Part shown: piece by piece, positions 17,326 to 26,200 of the stretch
How the letters are laid out: the number at the start of each line of letters is the position of its first letter
Position numbering within the stretch: position 1 is the stretch's first letter
NCBI GenBank assembly: GCA_013298625.1
Contig: JAAFIF010000043.1
Location: 1 to 64,000, forward strand
DNA: 64,000 nucleotides
Direction of reading: 5' to 3'
Origin: Myxococcales bacterium
Lineage (GTDB): Bacteria; Myxococcota_A; Polyangia; Polyangiales; Ga0077539
Position numbers and translations under genes: made by a program
The notes under the pieces: model-generated
The model's database searches: none
Told to the model about the DNA's origin: nothing
Seen by the model: only the letters and a program-made list of their open reading frames with translations

Positions 17326-18636
17326 TCAGCGGCGTCGACGAGCGAGCGCCGCGACGAGCGCGAGCGCGGCGAACGGCGCCCAGCGAACCTCCGCGCGCGA
17401 GCGGCCTGGAGCGCTGCATCGACACGTCGCAGGCGGGGGCGCCAGCGTCGATGCGTCCGCGCTCGCGTCGAACCCGGCGTCCGGCAGAGCGTCGATCGCG
17501 ACGTCGCGAGCGGCTGCGTCGGCGACCACGCGCGTGGTCACGATCGCGCGCTGCTGCGTCCACCGCGGCGCGCACTCGGTCTGCGCCGTCGACGTCGGTC
17601 CACACTCGAACGCGCCGAGCGCGTCCTGAAAGCGCAGCAGCGGCTCGATGGTCTCGCTGCCGTCTCGCAGTCGGCCGAGCGCGTACGGCTCACGCACCCA
17701 GTCGACGCATAGGTAGAGCGCGCCGCCGTGGTGCCGCAAGCACGTCGGCGCTGGCGCGACCACGCGCGACCATCGCTCACCAGCGTCGTCCGATCGCTGA
17801 AGTCCGTCTGCAGCGCCGCCGACCCACAAGCGACCGTCGTCCGCGAGCGCGAAGCCTCGCAGCTCGCCGGCCGCGCGAAACACGACCGTCCAGCTCGCGC
17901 CGCCGTCGCGAGAGCGAACGACGTGCGTTCCGCCGTCGCGATCGACGCGGACGTAGAGCGTGTTGGGGTCGTTGCTCGCGACGCCCGAGACGTACGCGCC
18001 CGTCGCGCCCGTCATCGACTCCGCCGGCAGCGCAGAGGGCACGAGCGTCGCCGCGCCGTCGCTCGACCGAAAGAACACAGGCAGCCGCGTGGCGCCGTCG
18101 AGCCCCGTCACGTACACGCGCTGCGCGTCGGACGGCGCGAGCTCGACCGTGTCGAACGAGACGTTGGCCGGGCCACGACCGCGAACGACCCACGTGCGGC
18201 CGCCGTCGGTCGACGCGAACACCCTGTTCTCGACCACCGGAGTGTCCTCGACCCCATAAATCGTCGCGCCGTCGCGCGCCGCGGCGAGGTCGATCATCGA
18301 CGTGTTGGGGACGCTCTCTGCGCGAGCGAAATCGCAGCCATCCGGGCTGTACACGAGCCCGTCGGGCAAGCCCACGACGAGCGCGCCCGTCCCGAACACC
18401 ATGGGCGGATCCCAGTTGCCCGTAAAGCCCATCGACTGCTCGCACGCCCAGTGAAACGTGCGGCCGCTGTCGCGGCTCCAGAGCATCCCGAACGTCGCGC
18501 GCAGCACCACCTGGGTGCTCGCGGCGCCCGGCCCCACGATCACGTGCTGGGCGAACGGAAACCGCCCGTTCGCGCTCGCGCTCGGCGCCGCGACCGCGGT
18601 GGCAACCGCCACACAAAGAGCAACGCGCTTCATCAT
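17326..18636 (-). CDS. Secreted BNR/sialidase-type propeller protein with MYXO-CTERM tail
   Basis: 436 residues; starts MMKR at 18636, and the 3-codon-shorter ATG is equally possible. Signal peptide cut near SASANG. The body has several Asp-box repeats (SRDSGRTFHW, STDGGRTWVV, RSRDGGASWTVV, RSDDAGERWSRV), the hallmark of BNR/sialidase-like beta-propellers. After an Asp/Ala linker it ends with Cys-Arg-Cys, a hydrophobic helix (WAPFAALALVAALA) and a terminal Arg cluster. That layout is the MYXO-CTERM sorting signal of Myxococcota, cleaved at the cell surface by CPBP-family myxosortases. So it should be surface-attached. It starts at an ATGA overlap with the preceding lipoprotein gene. Catalytic sialidase residues are not evident. 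Confidence 0.85.
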   Translation of the reverse strand: MMKRVALCVAVATAVAAPSASANGRFPFAQHVIVGPGAASTQVVLRATFGMLWSRDSGRTFHWACEQSMGFTGNWDPPMVFGTGALVVGLPDGLVYSPDGCDFARAESVPNTSMIDLAAARDGATIYGVEDTPVVENRVFASTDGGRTWVVRGRGPANVSFDTVELAPSDAQRVYVTGLDGATRLPVFFRSSDGAATLVPSALPAESMTGATGAYVSGVASNDPNTLYVRVDRDGGTHVVRSRDGGASWTVVFRAAGELRGFALADDGRLWVGGAADGLQRSDDAGERWSRVVAPAPTCLRHHGGALYLCVDWVREPYALGRLRDGSETIEPLLRFQDALGAFECGPTSTAQTECAPRWTQQRAIVTTRVVADAAARDVAIDALPDAGFDASADASTLAPPPATCRCSAPGRSRAEVRWAPFAALALVAALARRRR

Positions 18637-19250
18637 GGTGCGCCTCCATCATCAACGCCTGCGTCGCGCATGCGCGATCTTCGATCGGTCACCTGCAGGA
18701 TCGTCACGAGTCGAAGCTCGTTCTCTTCGCCCCCCGGTCCGCGCTCGTACACCACCATCGCCAACCGAAATCGCCCGAGCCCCCGCTCGATCCCCCAGGT
18801 CGCCCAAGGAAACACCTGATCGACTCGATAGCCCTCTGGCCGCGGGATCGTCTCGAGCTCGACGTTGCTCGCGCCCGGGAGCGTCGAGAACGGGTACAGC
18901 ACGACGGCGTCTCGCTGACACCGCTCGGGGTGCTCTCGCTGCTCGTAGCGCTCGCAGCGCGGATCGCGGAGCGCGCCCGGCACAAACGACTCGTCGCGCA
19001 CAGAGAAGCGCACGCGAAGCCCTTCGGCGGTGGCGCGCAACGACACAGGCGAGTCGATAAACGATTGGCCGTGCCGCGGACAAGGCGGCGAAAACGTCAC
19101 GTCGCCCTGCTCGACCTCGACCACCACGACCTCGCGCGAGGCCGTCGCGTTCTCGGGCTCGCGGCACATCGTGTTGCGAGGCTTGGGCGCCGCGCAGCTC
19201 AGCGTCAACGCCACCGCGGCCAACAGCGAGAGCGACCGAGAAGCGGTCAT
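18633..19250 (-). CDS. Lipoprotein of unknown function
   Basis: 205 residues from the ATG at 19250, which overlaps the stop of the endopeptidase gene (ATGA) and yields a signal with lipobox LTLSC. The open frame continues about 100 codons upstream inside the neighbouring gene and is not used. The mature part is strand-rich with four Cys (including FSPPCPRHGQSF and DPRCERYEQREHPERC) and no recognised domain. Placed between the MepA-type peptidase and the MYXO-CTERM propeller in a three-gene overlapping operon. Confidence 0.72.
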   Translation of the reverse strand: MTASRSLSLLAAVALTLSCAAPKPRNTMCREPENATASREVVVVEVEQGDVTFSPPCPRHGQSFIDSPVSLRATAEGLRVRFSVRDESFVPGALRDPRCERYEQREHPERCQRDAVVLYPFSTLPGASNVELETIPRPEGYRVDQVFPWATWGIERGLGRFRLAMVVYERGPGGEENELRLVTILQVTDRRSRMRDAGVDDGGAP

Positions 19251-20110
19251 CGCCTGCGCCTCCCGCTGCGCGGCGCCGCGAGCTCGGGCGACCGCGCGAC
19301 CGCCCACGCATAGTCGCTGTCGTCGTCGGGCGCCGCGTCGAGCTTGCCGAACGCGCGCTCGAGCCACCAGGCGCGCGGGCCGCTGTCGACGCAGCCCCGC
19401 AGCCGCTCGTCGCTCGTGCACGCCACGCGCACGTGAAAGTGATCGTCGTGCGGCGCCGCGTCGCCAGGCTGATGCATCACTCGCTCGGCGCGCTCGATCC
19501 AGCGCGGGTCGCGCTCGCGCGCCCTCGCCCAGCGCAGCAGCGCCTGCTTCAACCACTCAGCGACGAAGACGTAGATCACGCCGAAGCGATCCTCGCGCAC
19601 GAGCGACTCGACGAGCAGCCAATTTCGCTCGAAATCCATGCGCACGGTCGCCTCGCGATCCCGAGGGTTTCCCTCGCGGTCGTAGCGGACGAAGCCGGGC
19701 GCCCGCGTCGGTCGTCCCGTCCCGCGGTCGAGCGCGAAGAACAGCAAGTCCACGTCGCGCCCGTTGCGGTGCGACCGGTGCCGCTCGATCCTGCCGCCGA
19801 AGGGCGCAGAAAAATCGCCCACCACCAGCTCTGCGCCCCCAGGAGCCAGCCGCGCCACCCTCGCCGCGCTCTCGACGACAGCGTCGCGCAAGCGTCGCGT
19901 GGTGTGCAGCTGCCCGCCCTCGGACTCCGTGCGAAACACCGAGAATCCCGGCGCCCGCTCGGGGACGCGCGTCGCGCGAAGCAGCGCTCCGTTGGCGGGG
20001 CCTCCCATGGATTCTCGGCTCGGACGCGTGTCCGGCCACAGCACGGCGCAGCCGGCCAGCGCGACGTGCGCGGCGGCGGCGACGGTGAGCGGTCGGGGCG
20101 TTCTCGGCAT
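19247..20110 (-). CDS. Penicillin-insensitive murein endopeptidase (MepA/M74-like) lipoprotein
   Basis: 287 residues from the ATG at 20110. Signal with lipobox VALAGC. Zinc-peptidase landmarks of the LAS/M74 type: ERHRSHRNGRDVDLLF, matching the HxxxxxxxD metal motif of MepA (SHxxGxxVD), and the closing HDDHFHVRVAC, matching the conserved HxDHFHVR. MepA cuts D-Ala-meso-DAP crosslinks in peptidoglycan, and as a lipoprotein this one should act from the outer-membrane side. First gene of a three-gene operon and divergent from the TPR/zincin gene at 20258 (147 bp between starts). Acidic C-terminal tail ends in a run of Arg. Confidence 0.85.
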   Translation of the reverse strand: MPRTPRPLTVAAAAHVALAGCAVLWPDTRPSRESMGGPANGALLRATRVPERAPGFSVFRTESEGGQLHTTRRLRDAVVESAARVARLAPGGAELVVGDFSAPFGGRIERHRSHRNGRDVDLLFFALDRGTGRPTRAPGFVRYDREGNPRDREATVRMDFERNWLLVESLVREDRFGVIYVFVAEWLKQALLRWARARERDPRWIERAERVMHQPGDAAPHDDHFHVRVACTSDERLRGCVDSGPRAWWLERAFGKLDAAPDDDSDYAWAVARSPELAAPRSGRRRR

Positions 20111-20257
20111 CGGTTGCACTCGGGCGCGGCGCAAAATCGAGCGAGAGCGCTACCGCGAACGACGCCCGAGTTCCACTGTGCGCTGCGTTCGCTGCTTGCG
20201 CGGGGCGGTCGCTGACAGTATTCGGAGCCCCGTCGTTTTCGCAGGAGCAACCGCACA

Positions 20258-21289
20258 GTGGGAATGGATCAATTCGAAGCGCACCTCGATCGAGGCTGGG
20301 ACCTGATCTCGAAGGGTGACTTCAAGGGCGCAAAGGCCGCAGCGCGACGCGCGCTGCAGGCGAACAAGCGCGCTCCAGAAGCACATCACCTGCTCGGCTA
20401 CTGCGCGCAGCACGAAGGAGACGCCGACGAGGCGCTCGAGCACTACCGCGAGGCCATCTCGATCGACGACGGCTACATCGACGCCTACCTCGACGCGGCC
20501 GAAGTGCTCATCCACCCGCTCGCCTCGTTCGACGAGGCCATCGCGATGTGCAACGAGGTGCTCGAGTTCGCCGAGTCCGACGACGTCGTCGTCGACGCGC
20601 TCATGCTGAAGTTCGACGCCCTGCTCGCCAGCGAGCAGCGAGATGAAGCCGCGCGCGTGCTCGACTCGCTGCCCCGCGGGCCCTACGCCAACGCGCAGCA
20701 GTCGTTTCTCGTCGGCCGCGCGCTGTTCGAGTCCAAGCGAGGCGCCGAGGCGCTGCCGCTGCTCGAACAAGCGGCGAAGGACGACCCCGACAACGCGGAC
20801 GCTCACTACTACCTCGCCCTCGCTTGTGACGAAGCGAGCGACCGCCGGCGCGCCACTCTCGCGTTTCTCGAGTGCCGCGAGCTCGACCTGCGCGCGCCGG
20901 CCGCCCCCTTCGCACTCGAGCGCGAGACCTTTCAGCGCACCGTCGAGAAGGCGATCACACGGGTCCCCGAGGCCAAGCTCGCCCTCATCAAAGACGCGCT
21001 CATCCTCGTCTCTGACGTGCCCGGCATGGAGATCGTCGCCGACGGCGTCGACCCGCGCGCAGGCGTCGTGTTCGACGCGATGGCCGACCCCGGCGCGCCG
21101 CCCCCCATCGCCGCGCGCATCTTCGTCTACCAGCGAAACATCGAGCGCGCGATCGGCGGCGTCGAGCAACTCGAAGACGAGATCGCCTCGCAGATCGAGA
21201 CCGAGATCGACGTCGCGGTCTCGCAGGCGCTCACCGTCGCGCCGACGGTGACCGCGCCGCCGACCAAGAGCCCGTCGCGGGTCAAATAG
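20258..21289 (+). CDS. TPR protein with C-terminal degenerate zincin-like domain
   Basis: 343 residues from the GTG at 20258 with GGAG 10 nt upstream; ATG 20264 is too far from it. No signal peptide. Residues 1-205 are TPR units (GWDLISKGDFKGAKAAARRA, LGYCAQHEGDADEALEHYR, ALFESKRGAEALPLLEQAAK). Residues 225-320 resemble the metallopeptidase family PF06262 (Zincin_1): AITRVPEAKLALIKDALI, then RIFVYQRNIER and a final helix. In that family the last helix carries HExxH; here the position reads IETEIDVAV, so the zinc site is lost. A binding rather than peptidase role is likely. Confidence 0.75.
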   Translation: MGMDQFEAHLDRGWDLISKGDFKGAKAAARRALQANKRAPEAHHLLGYCAQHEGDADEALEHYREAISIDDGYIDAYLDAAEVLIHPLASFDEAIAMCNEVLEFAESDDVVVDALMLKFDALLASEQRDEAARVLDSLPRGPYANAQQSFLVGRALFESKRGAEALPLLEQAAKDDPDNADAHYYLALACDEASDRRRATLAFLECRELDLRAPAAPFALERETFQRTVEKAITRVPEAKLALIKDALILVSDVPGMEIVADGVDPRAGVVFDAMADPGAPPPIAARIFVYQRNIERAIGGVEQLEDEIASQIETEIDVAVSQALTVAPTVTAPPTKSPSRVK

Positions 21290-21979
21290 CTACTTCAACG
21301 CGCGCCAGAGCGCAGCGAAGTCCTCGGGCCACGGCGAGCTCACGACGATGTCGCCGCCGAGCGACACCCGCGCGCAATGCAGCATCACCCTGCCGACGGC
21401 GAGGACCGCGCCATCGTCGAGGGTCAAGCGCCGCGCGCCCCGGTAGGTGCGGTCGCCGACCACGGCCGCGCCGGCCTTCGCGCAGTGAACGCGCAGCTGA
21501 TGCGTACGGCCCGTCATCGGCGTGAGCTCGAGCCACGCGGCGCCCGAGCGTCGCTCCATGACGCGCGCCACGGTGTGCGCGCTCTCTTGCTCGCGTCCCC
21601 CCGCGGCCACGCGCCGCGAAGGGTTGCGAGGGTCTACGCCGATGGACCAGCGCCACTCTGCCTCGTCGAACGCAGGGGCCGGGCTCACGATCGCGTGGTA
21701 TTCGCGGTGGTATTTCGCGGACGCGCGCGCGCCCGCGGCGCGCCCGGTGGCCTCGTAGTCGAGCGCGAACAGCACCACGCCGCTCACTTCGTAGTCGAGC
21801 CTCGAGAGCGGGTGCACGACCTCGGCGTCCGGCGCGAGTTCGAGGCGCACGCGGTCCGTCAGCGAGTCGGACCCGTCGTCTCCCCGCGTCGTGAGCAGTC
21901 CAGAGGGCTTGTCGACGGCGATGAACCTGGCGTCGCGGTAGAGCACGGCGAGCGTCGTGGCGTCGCGTTGCGCGGTCAT
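21290..21979 (-). CDS. RluA-family pseudouridine synthase
   Basis: 229 residues, cytoplasmic. N-terminal VLYRDARFIAVDKPSGLL and the catalytic-Asp motif HPLSRLDYEVSGVVLFAL (standard HRLDxxTSG with Ser for Arg/Asp changes, but the Asp is kept). Then LELTPMTGRTHQLRVHCA, the typical RTHQIRVH block, and GAAVVGDRTYRG. There is no S4 domain and the protein is short, as in the TruC/RluA-only subgroup. Target (rRNA or tRNA) cannot be told. Overlaps the start of the phosphotransferase gene stop region by 4 bp (ATGA) and is probably co-translated with it. Confidence 0.9.
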   Translation of the reverse strand: MTAQRDATTLAVLYRDARFIAVDKPSGLLTTRGDDGSDSLTDRVRLELAPDAEVVHPLSRLDYEVSGVVLFALDYEATGRAAGARASAKYHREYHAIVSPAPAFDEAEWRWSIGVDPRNPSRRVAAGGREQESAHTVARVMERRSGAAWLELTPMTGRTHQLRVHCAKAGAAVVGDRTYRGARRLTLDDGAVLAVGRVMLHCARVSLGGDIVVSSPWPEDFAALWRALK

Positions 21980-24591
21980 CGCGGCGCCTCGCTCGAGGCC
22001 TCGTCGATCAACAAGACCGTTCCGCGGTCACCGTCGACCTCGATGAGCTGACCATCTCGCAGCACGCGAGTCGCGCCTTCGACGTTGACCACCGCAGGGA
22101 CGCCGTACTCGCGCGCGACGAGCGAGGCGTGCGAGAGCGCGCCGCCGAGCTCGGTCACCACGCCGGTCGCCGTGAGAAACAACGGGGTCCACCCCACATC
22201 GGCGACGCGAATCACCAGGATTTCTCCTGCGCGAAGCGCCGCGCCCTGCCCTGGGCTCGAGATGATTCGCACGCGGCCGCGCACCAGCCCCGAGGACGCG
22301 GCGATGCCCGTGAGCACCGCGTCTCCTGCGTGCGGAGGGCGCGCTTGGGCGCGCGGCGGCGCGCCGACGAAGCTGTTGGGCGGGTCGGGCTTCGCCGCGT
22401 CGCGCCGATGTTCGCTGCGACGCGCGCGCACGACGGAGGCCACATCCAAGCCCGAGCCGCGCAGAAACTCTCGCACCTCGTCGACGGTCAGAAAGAACGC
22501 TCCGTCCGCGTCGCAAGCAGGGTCGTGGCGCGAGAGCCGTCGCGAGACCTCGAGCGCGTTGCTGCGAAAGTACCCGAGCACTTCGGTGACGTGCCCGCGC
22601 ATCCGCTCGCGCAGGCGCAGAAACTTTCGGGCGCGCGCGAGCGCGTGACGTGCCAGCGAGCGAGCCGAAGCAGGGAGCGAGTCCATCCACTGGTGTTCGG
22701 CGCGATCGCGCGCGCGGCTCTGCGCATCGACCCGCTCGAGCGCCGCTGCGACGCCCGAGTCGAGCTGCGCACGCAGCATCGAGAGCAGCATCGACGGGTC
22801 CTCGGCCCAGCGCGGGGTCGACAGCTCGGCCTCGCGCACCGCGCGGTGACCGTACGCGCGCAGAAACGCCGCGAGTCCCCTGCGCGTCGGACCGTCGGGC
22901 AGCGCGTCGAGGGTCTCGGCGCCGGCTTCGATCGCAGCGCGCGCGGCGGGCTCGGTGGTGAGGCGCCCGGCGAGGTGCGCGAGGGAGATTCCGGGCTGGG
23001 CGCTCTCGAGGTCGGCGTTGCCGCTGAGCAGCGCGCGCTCGAGTCGATCGGCGTCGGCGCGCGCGGTCCAGCGCAGCAGCGCGCGGACGAGCACCACCGA
23101 CGAGAGCGCGCCCGAGGCGCACGTGAGCATGAGCGTTCCGGTGCGATCGAGCGCGGCTTCGATGCGCTCGAGCTCGATCGCGAGCTCAGCGCGGGTCATC
23201 GCGGCGCGATCGGCCGACTCGATCTGCGCCCGCAGCGCGCGCGCGTCCGCTTCGAACCGCTCGACCTTCGCGTCGAGCGCGTAGTTGTCCCTCACCCACG
23301 TCGCGAGCACCGACGGGACGCGAAGCGCGAACCGCGCCCACGACCCGCGCTCGATCTGCGAAGCGACCTCGTCGAGCCCGCTGCCTCCGCCGAACTCGAG
23401 CAGCATCTTGGGGTCGAGCGCTGGCACCTGCGACGCGATCCGAAGAAAGTGCGTGAGGTTGAGGTAGATGCGCCCGTCGAAGCGCCCGACGAGCTCGGCG
23501 CCCTCGAACACGGTGCAGCCGAGCGCGCCGAACGCCCTGCGAAATCCCAGCTCGCTGAACGCCGCGGCGATCGACCAGGTCAGCGGCGTCGCGACGCCCG
23601 GCAGCGCTTCGCCGACGTTGACGTTGCTCCAGACCCACTGCGCGCGCTCGTCCCGAGGATCGAGCAGCGCGACGATGGGCCGCGCTTGCACGACCCAGAG
23701 CGTCTTGGACTCGAAGGCGAACTCGATGTCCCGCGGACCGCCGAGCGCCCGCTGCACAGCTCGCGCCGCGCTCGCGAGCTCGAAGAGCTGATCGCGGTCG
23801 AGCGCGGGTTCCTCGCGCGCGGGATCGAACAGCAGCGTCCGCAGCTGGCCGTCGTCGCCAACCACCAGCGCCTGCTGCTTGGGGACGACCGTCGAGCGAA
23901 CCAGCGCGCCGTCGTCGAGCGAGAGCGTGAACACGTCGGGCGAGACGTGACCGTCGACGATCGGGGCGCCGAGGCCGAGCGTGGCTTCGACGCGCATCGT
24001 GCCCGCCTCGCGACGCACGGGGTCCTCGGTAAACAGCACGCCCGCCGAGGTGGCCACGACCACGCGCTGCACGAGGAGCGCGATCGCGGGGGGCTCTTTG
24101 GGCGAGATGCGCGCGAGGTACGAGAGCGCGCGCTCGTCGTAGATGCGGCTGAAGACCGAGCGGACGGCGCGCTCGAGCGAGGCTTCGTCGCGCACGCCGA
24201 GCTCTGTGGAGAACACCCCCGCGGCGGTGGCGTTGCGGGTGTCTTCTTGCAGCGCGCTCGAGCGCACAGCCACGAGCCGCGCGCCGAGCGCGCGATAGGC
24301 GTCGAGCACCTCGGACCAGCCGCGCTCGGGGAGCTTCGCGCTGTCGAGCGTGGCGCGGATCGCAGTGAGCTTGTCAGCGGTGCGCTCGGATTCTGGCGCA
24401 GACAGCAGTCGTTCGGGCCACAGCGAAGAAGGCAGCGCGGACTCGATGAACGCCCGAAACAGCGCGGCGTCCACGGCGAAGCCCGGCGGGACGCGCACGT
24501 GCGGAACCGCCCAGAGCACCGAGAGCGAAGAGGCTTTGGCCCCGAAGCGCGCCGCGTCTCGCGCGGACGCAAGTTGTTCGACAATCGCCAT
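21976..24591 (-). CDS. PEP-synthase/rifampicin-phosphotransferase-like enzyme
   Basis: 871 residues. N-terminal ATP-grasp PEP/pyruvate-binding domain (FGAKASSLSVLW, LVAVRSSALQEDT, SRIYDERALSYLARI, RDIEFAFESKTLWVVQARPI, up to about 320). A long helical middle domain begins NVGEALPGVATPLTWS. The C-terminal swivelling-His domain has GGALSHASLVAREYGVPAVV near residue 820, with the phospho-accepting His. Length and the three-part order (ATP-binding, ~430-residue middle, His domain last) match rifampicin phosphotransferase Rph, and VGWTPLFLTATGVVTELGG is close to its swivel domain. PEP synthase has the His domain in the middle, so this is Rph-like in layout. The substrate of the middle domain is unknown. 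Precedes the pseudouridine synthase with a 4-bp overlap. Confidence 0.8.
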   Translation of the reverse strand: MAIVEQLASARDAARFGAKASSLSVLWAVPHVRVPPGFAVDAALFRAFIESALPSSLWPERLLSAPESERTADKLTAIRATLDSAKLPERGWSEVLDAYRALGARLVAVRSSALQEDTRNATAAGVFSTELGVRDEASLERAVRSVFSRIYDERALSYLARISPKEPPAIALLVQRVVVATSAGVLFTEDPVRREAGTMRVEATLGLGAPIVDGHVSPDVFTLSLDDGALVRSTVVPKQQALVVGDDGQLRTLLFDPAREEPALDRDQLFELASAARAVQRALGGPRDIEFAFESKTLWVVQARPIVALLDPRDERAQWVWSNVNVGEALPGVATPLTWSIAAAFSELGFRRAFGALGCTVFEGAELVGRFDGRIYLNLTHFLRIASQVPALDPKMLLEFGGGSGLDEVASQIERGSWARFALRVPSVLATWVRDNYALDAKVERFEADARALRAQIESADRAAMTRAELAIELERIEAALDRTGTLMLTCASGALSSVVLVRALLRWTARADADRLERALLSGNADLESAQPGISLAHLAGRLTTEPAARAAIEAGAETLDALPDGPTRRGLAAFLRAYGHRAVREAELSTPRWAEDPSMLLSMLRAQLDSGVAAALERVDAQSRARDRAEHQWMDSLPASARSLARHALARARKFLRLRERMRGHVTEVLGYFRSNALEVSRRLSRHDPACDADGAFFLTVDEVREFLRGSGLDVASVVRARRSEHRRDAAKPDPPNSFVGAPPRAQARPPHAGDAVLTGIAASSGLVRGRVRIISSPGQGAALRAGEILVIRVADVGWTPLFLTATGVVTELGGALSHASLVAREYGVPAVVNVEGATRVLRDGQLIEVDGDRGTVLLIDEASSEAPR

Positions 24592-24714
24592 GGCCTACGG
24601 TCGTTTTCGGGGATCACCCTCGCGAAATCCATTGAATTCCCGCGAACGGTCGCGGTCGATGGCCGACCGGAATCGTGACGAGCGAGAGGGTCGCGTGCTA
24701 CCGGCTCGTCCACG

Positions 24715-26166
24715 ATGGCGCTGGTGATTCACGATCGCGACGACTCGACGCCGTCGCGCGGCTCTCTCAACGACGACGATCACTTTCACGACGAGTGCGG
24801 GGTGTTCGGCGTGTTCGGCCACAGCGAGGCGGCGAACCTGACGTACCTCGGGCTGCACGCGCTGCAGCACCGCGGACAGGAGTCCGCGGGCATCGTGACG
24901 GTCGACCGCACGACGACGCACGCGCATCGCGGGATGGGGCTCGTTCAAGACGTCTTCGACCCGAGCTCGATCGCGAAGCTGCCCGGCGACGTCGCCATTG
25001 GACACGTTCGCTACTCGACCGCTGGAGGCTCGTTCTTGAAGAACGCGCAGCCCTTCGCGGTCGAGGTACGCGGGACCAGCCTCGCCGTCGCGCACAACGG
25101 AAACCTCACCAACACCGACGAGCTTCGGGCGACGCTCGAAGCTCGGGGCGCGATCTTTCAGACCACGACGGACACCGAGCTGTTGCTGCACCTCGTCGCG
25201 CACTCTTCGAAAGAGAGCACCGTCGACCGGGTGATCGACGCGCTCTCGAAGGTGCGCGGCGCGTACAGCCTGCTGGTGCTCGTGGGCGACACCCTCATCG
25301 CCGCGCGCGATCCGCACGGGCTGCGGCCGCTGTGCCTCGGGATCTTCGCGCGCGCGCACATTCTGGCGAGCGAGCCGACGGCGTTCGAGCTGATCGCCGC
25401 AGAGTTCGTGCGCGAGGTCGAGCCGGGCGAGGTCCTGGTGATCGACCGCTCGGGGGTGAAATCTCTGCGGCCGTTCGAGAGCGCGCCGGCGAAGATGTGC
25501 GTCTTCGAGTACGTGTACTTCGCTCGTCCCGACTCGAAGCTCGGCGGGCGCGGCGTGTACGACACGCGTCGCGCGATGGGCAGGACGCTCGCGGACGAGA
25601 GCCCGGCGGAGGCCGACGTGGTGATCGCCGTTCCGGATTCGGGCGTGCCGGCGGCCATCGGCTTCGCCGAGCGATCGGGGACACCCTTTCAAATGGGGCT
25701 CATCCGCTCGCACTACGTGGGCAGGACCTTCATCGAGCCCCAGCAGTCGATCCGGCACTTCGGCGTGCGCCTCAAGCTCTCACCCGTCGCAGACATTTTG
25801 CAGGGAAAACGCGTGATCGTCGTCGACGACTCGATCGTCCGCGGCACGACTTCGCGCAAGATCATCAAGATGCTCCGCGACGCCGGCGCGCGCGAGGTGC
25901 ACTTGCGCATCTCTTCGCCGCCCACGCGTTGGCCCTGCTTCTACGGCATCGACACGCCCAACCGACGCGAGCTCATCGCGGCGAGCCACTCGATCGAAGA
26001 GATCCGTCGCTACATCACCAGCGACACGCTGGCGTACCTGTCGATCGACGGCCTTCGTCGCGCGGTGGGAGCCGAGGCCAACACCGGCGCAGGCTTCTGC
26101 GAGGCGTGCTTCAGCGGCGACTATCCCATCCCGCTCGTGAGCCCCGAGCGGCTCGTTCGCGGTTGA
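24715..26166 (+). CDS. purF: Amidophosphoribosyltransferase
   Basis: 483 residues. First committed step of purine synthesis: PRPP plus glutamine to phosphoribosylamine. The mature N-terminal nucleophile is Cys28 in HDECGVFGVFGH, so a 27-residue propeptide is removed. The glutaminase domain follows (ALQHRGQESAGI, IGHVRYST, AVAHNGNLTN). The phosphoribosyltransferase domain has the PRPP loop VIVVDDSIVRGTTSRK. Cys at KMCVFEYVYF, RWPCFYG and GFCEACF match the four ligands of the [4Fe-4S] cluster in the Bacillus-type enzyme, so this is the Fe-S class. Divergent from the phosphotransferase gene; followed 34 nt later by a membrane protein gene. No PurR-type site noted. Confidence 0.97.
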   Translation: MALVIHDRDDSTPSRGSLNDDDHFHDECGVFGVFGHSEAANLTYLGLHALQHRGQESAGIVTVDRTTTHAHRGMGLVQDVFDPSSIAKLPGDVAIGHVRYSTAGGSFLKNAQPFAVEVRGTSLAVAHNGNLTNTDELRATLEARGAIFQTTTDTELLLHLVAHSSKESTVDRVIDALSKVRGAYSLLVLVGDTLIAARDPHGLRPLCLGIFARAHILASEPTAFELIAAEFVREVEPGEVLVIDRSGVKSLRPFESAPAKMCVFEYVYFARPDSKLGGRGVYDTRRAMGRTLADESPAEADVVIAVPDSGVPAAIGFAERSGTPFQMGLIRSHYVGRTFIEPQQSIRHFGVRLKLSPVADILQGKRVIVVDDSIVRGTTSRKIIKMLRDAGAREVHLRISSPPTRWPCFYGIDTPNRRELIAASHSIEEIRRYITSDTLAYLSIDGLRRAVGAEANTGAGFCEACFSGDYPIPLVSPERLVRG

Positions 26167-26200
26167 CCCGCGCGGCGGTTGGCGCACAGTCCGCGGCGAC

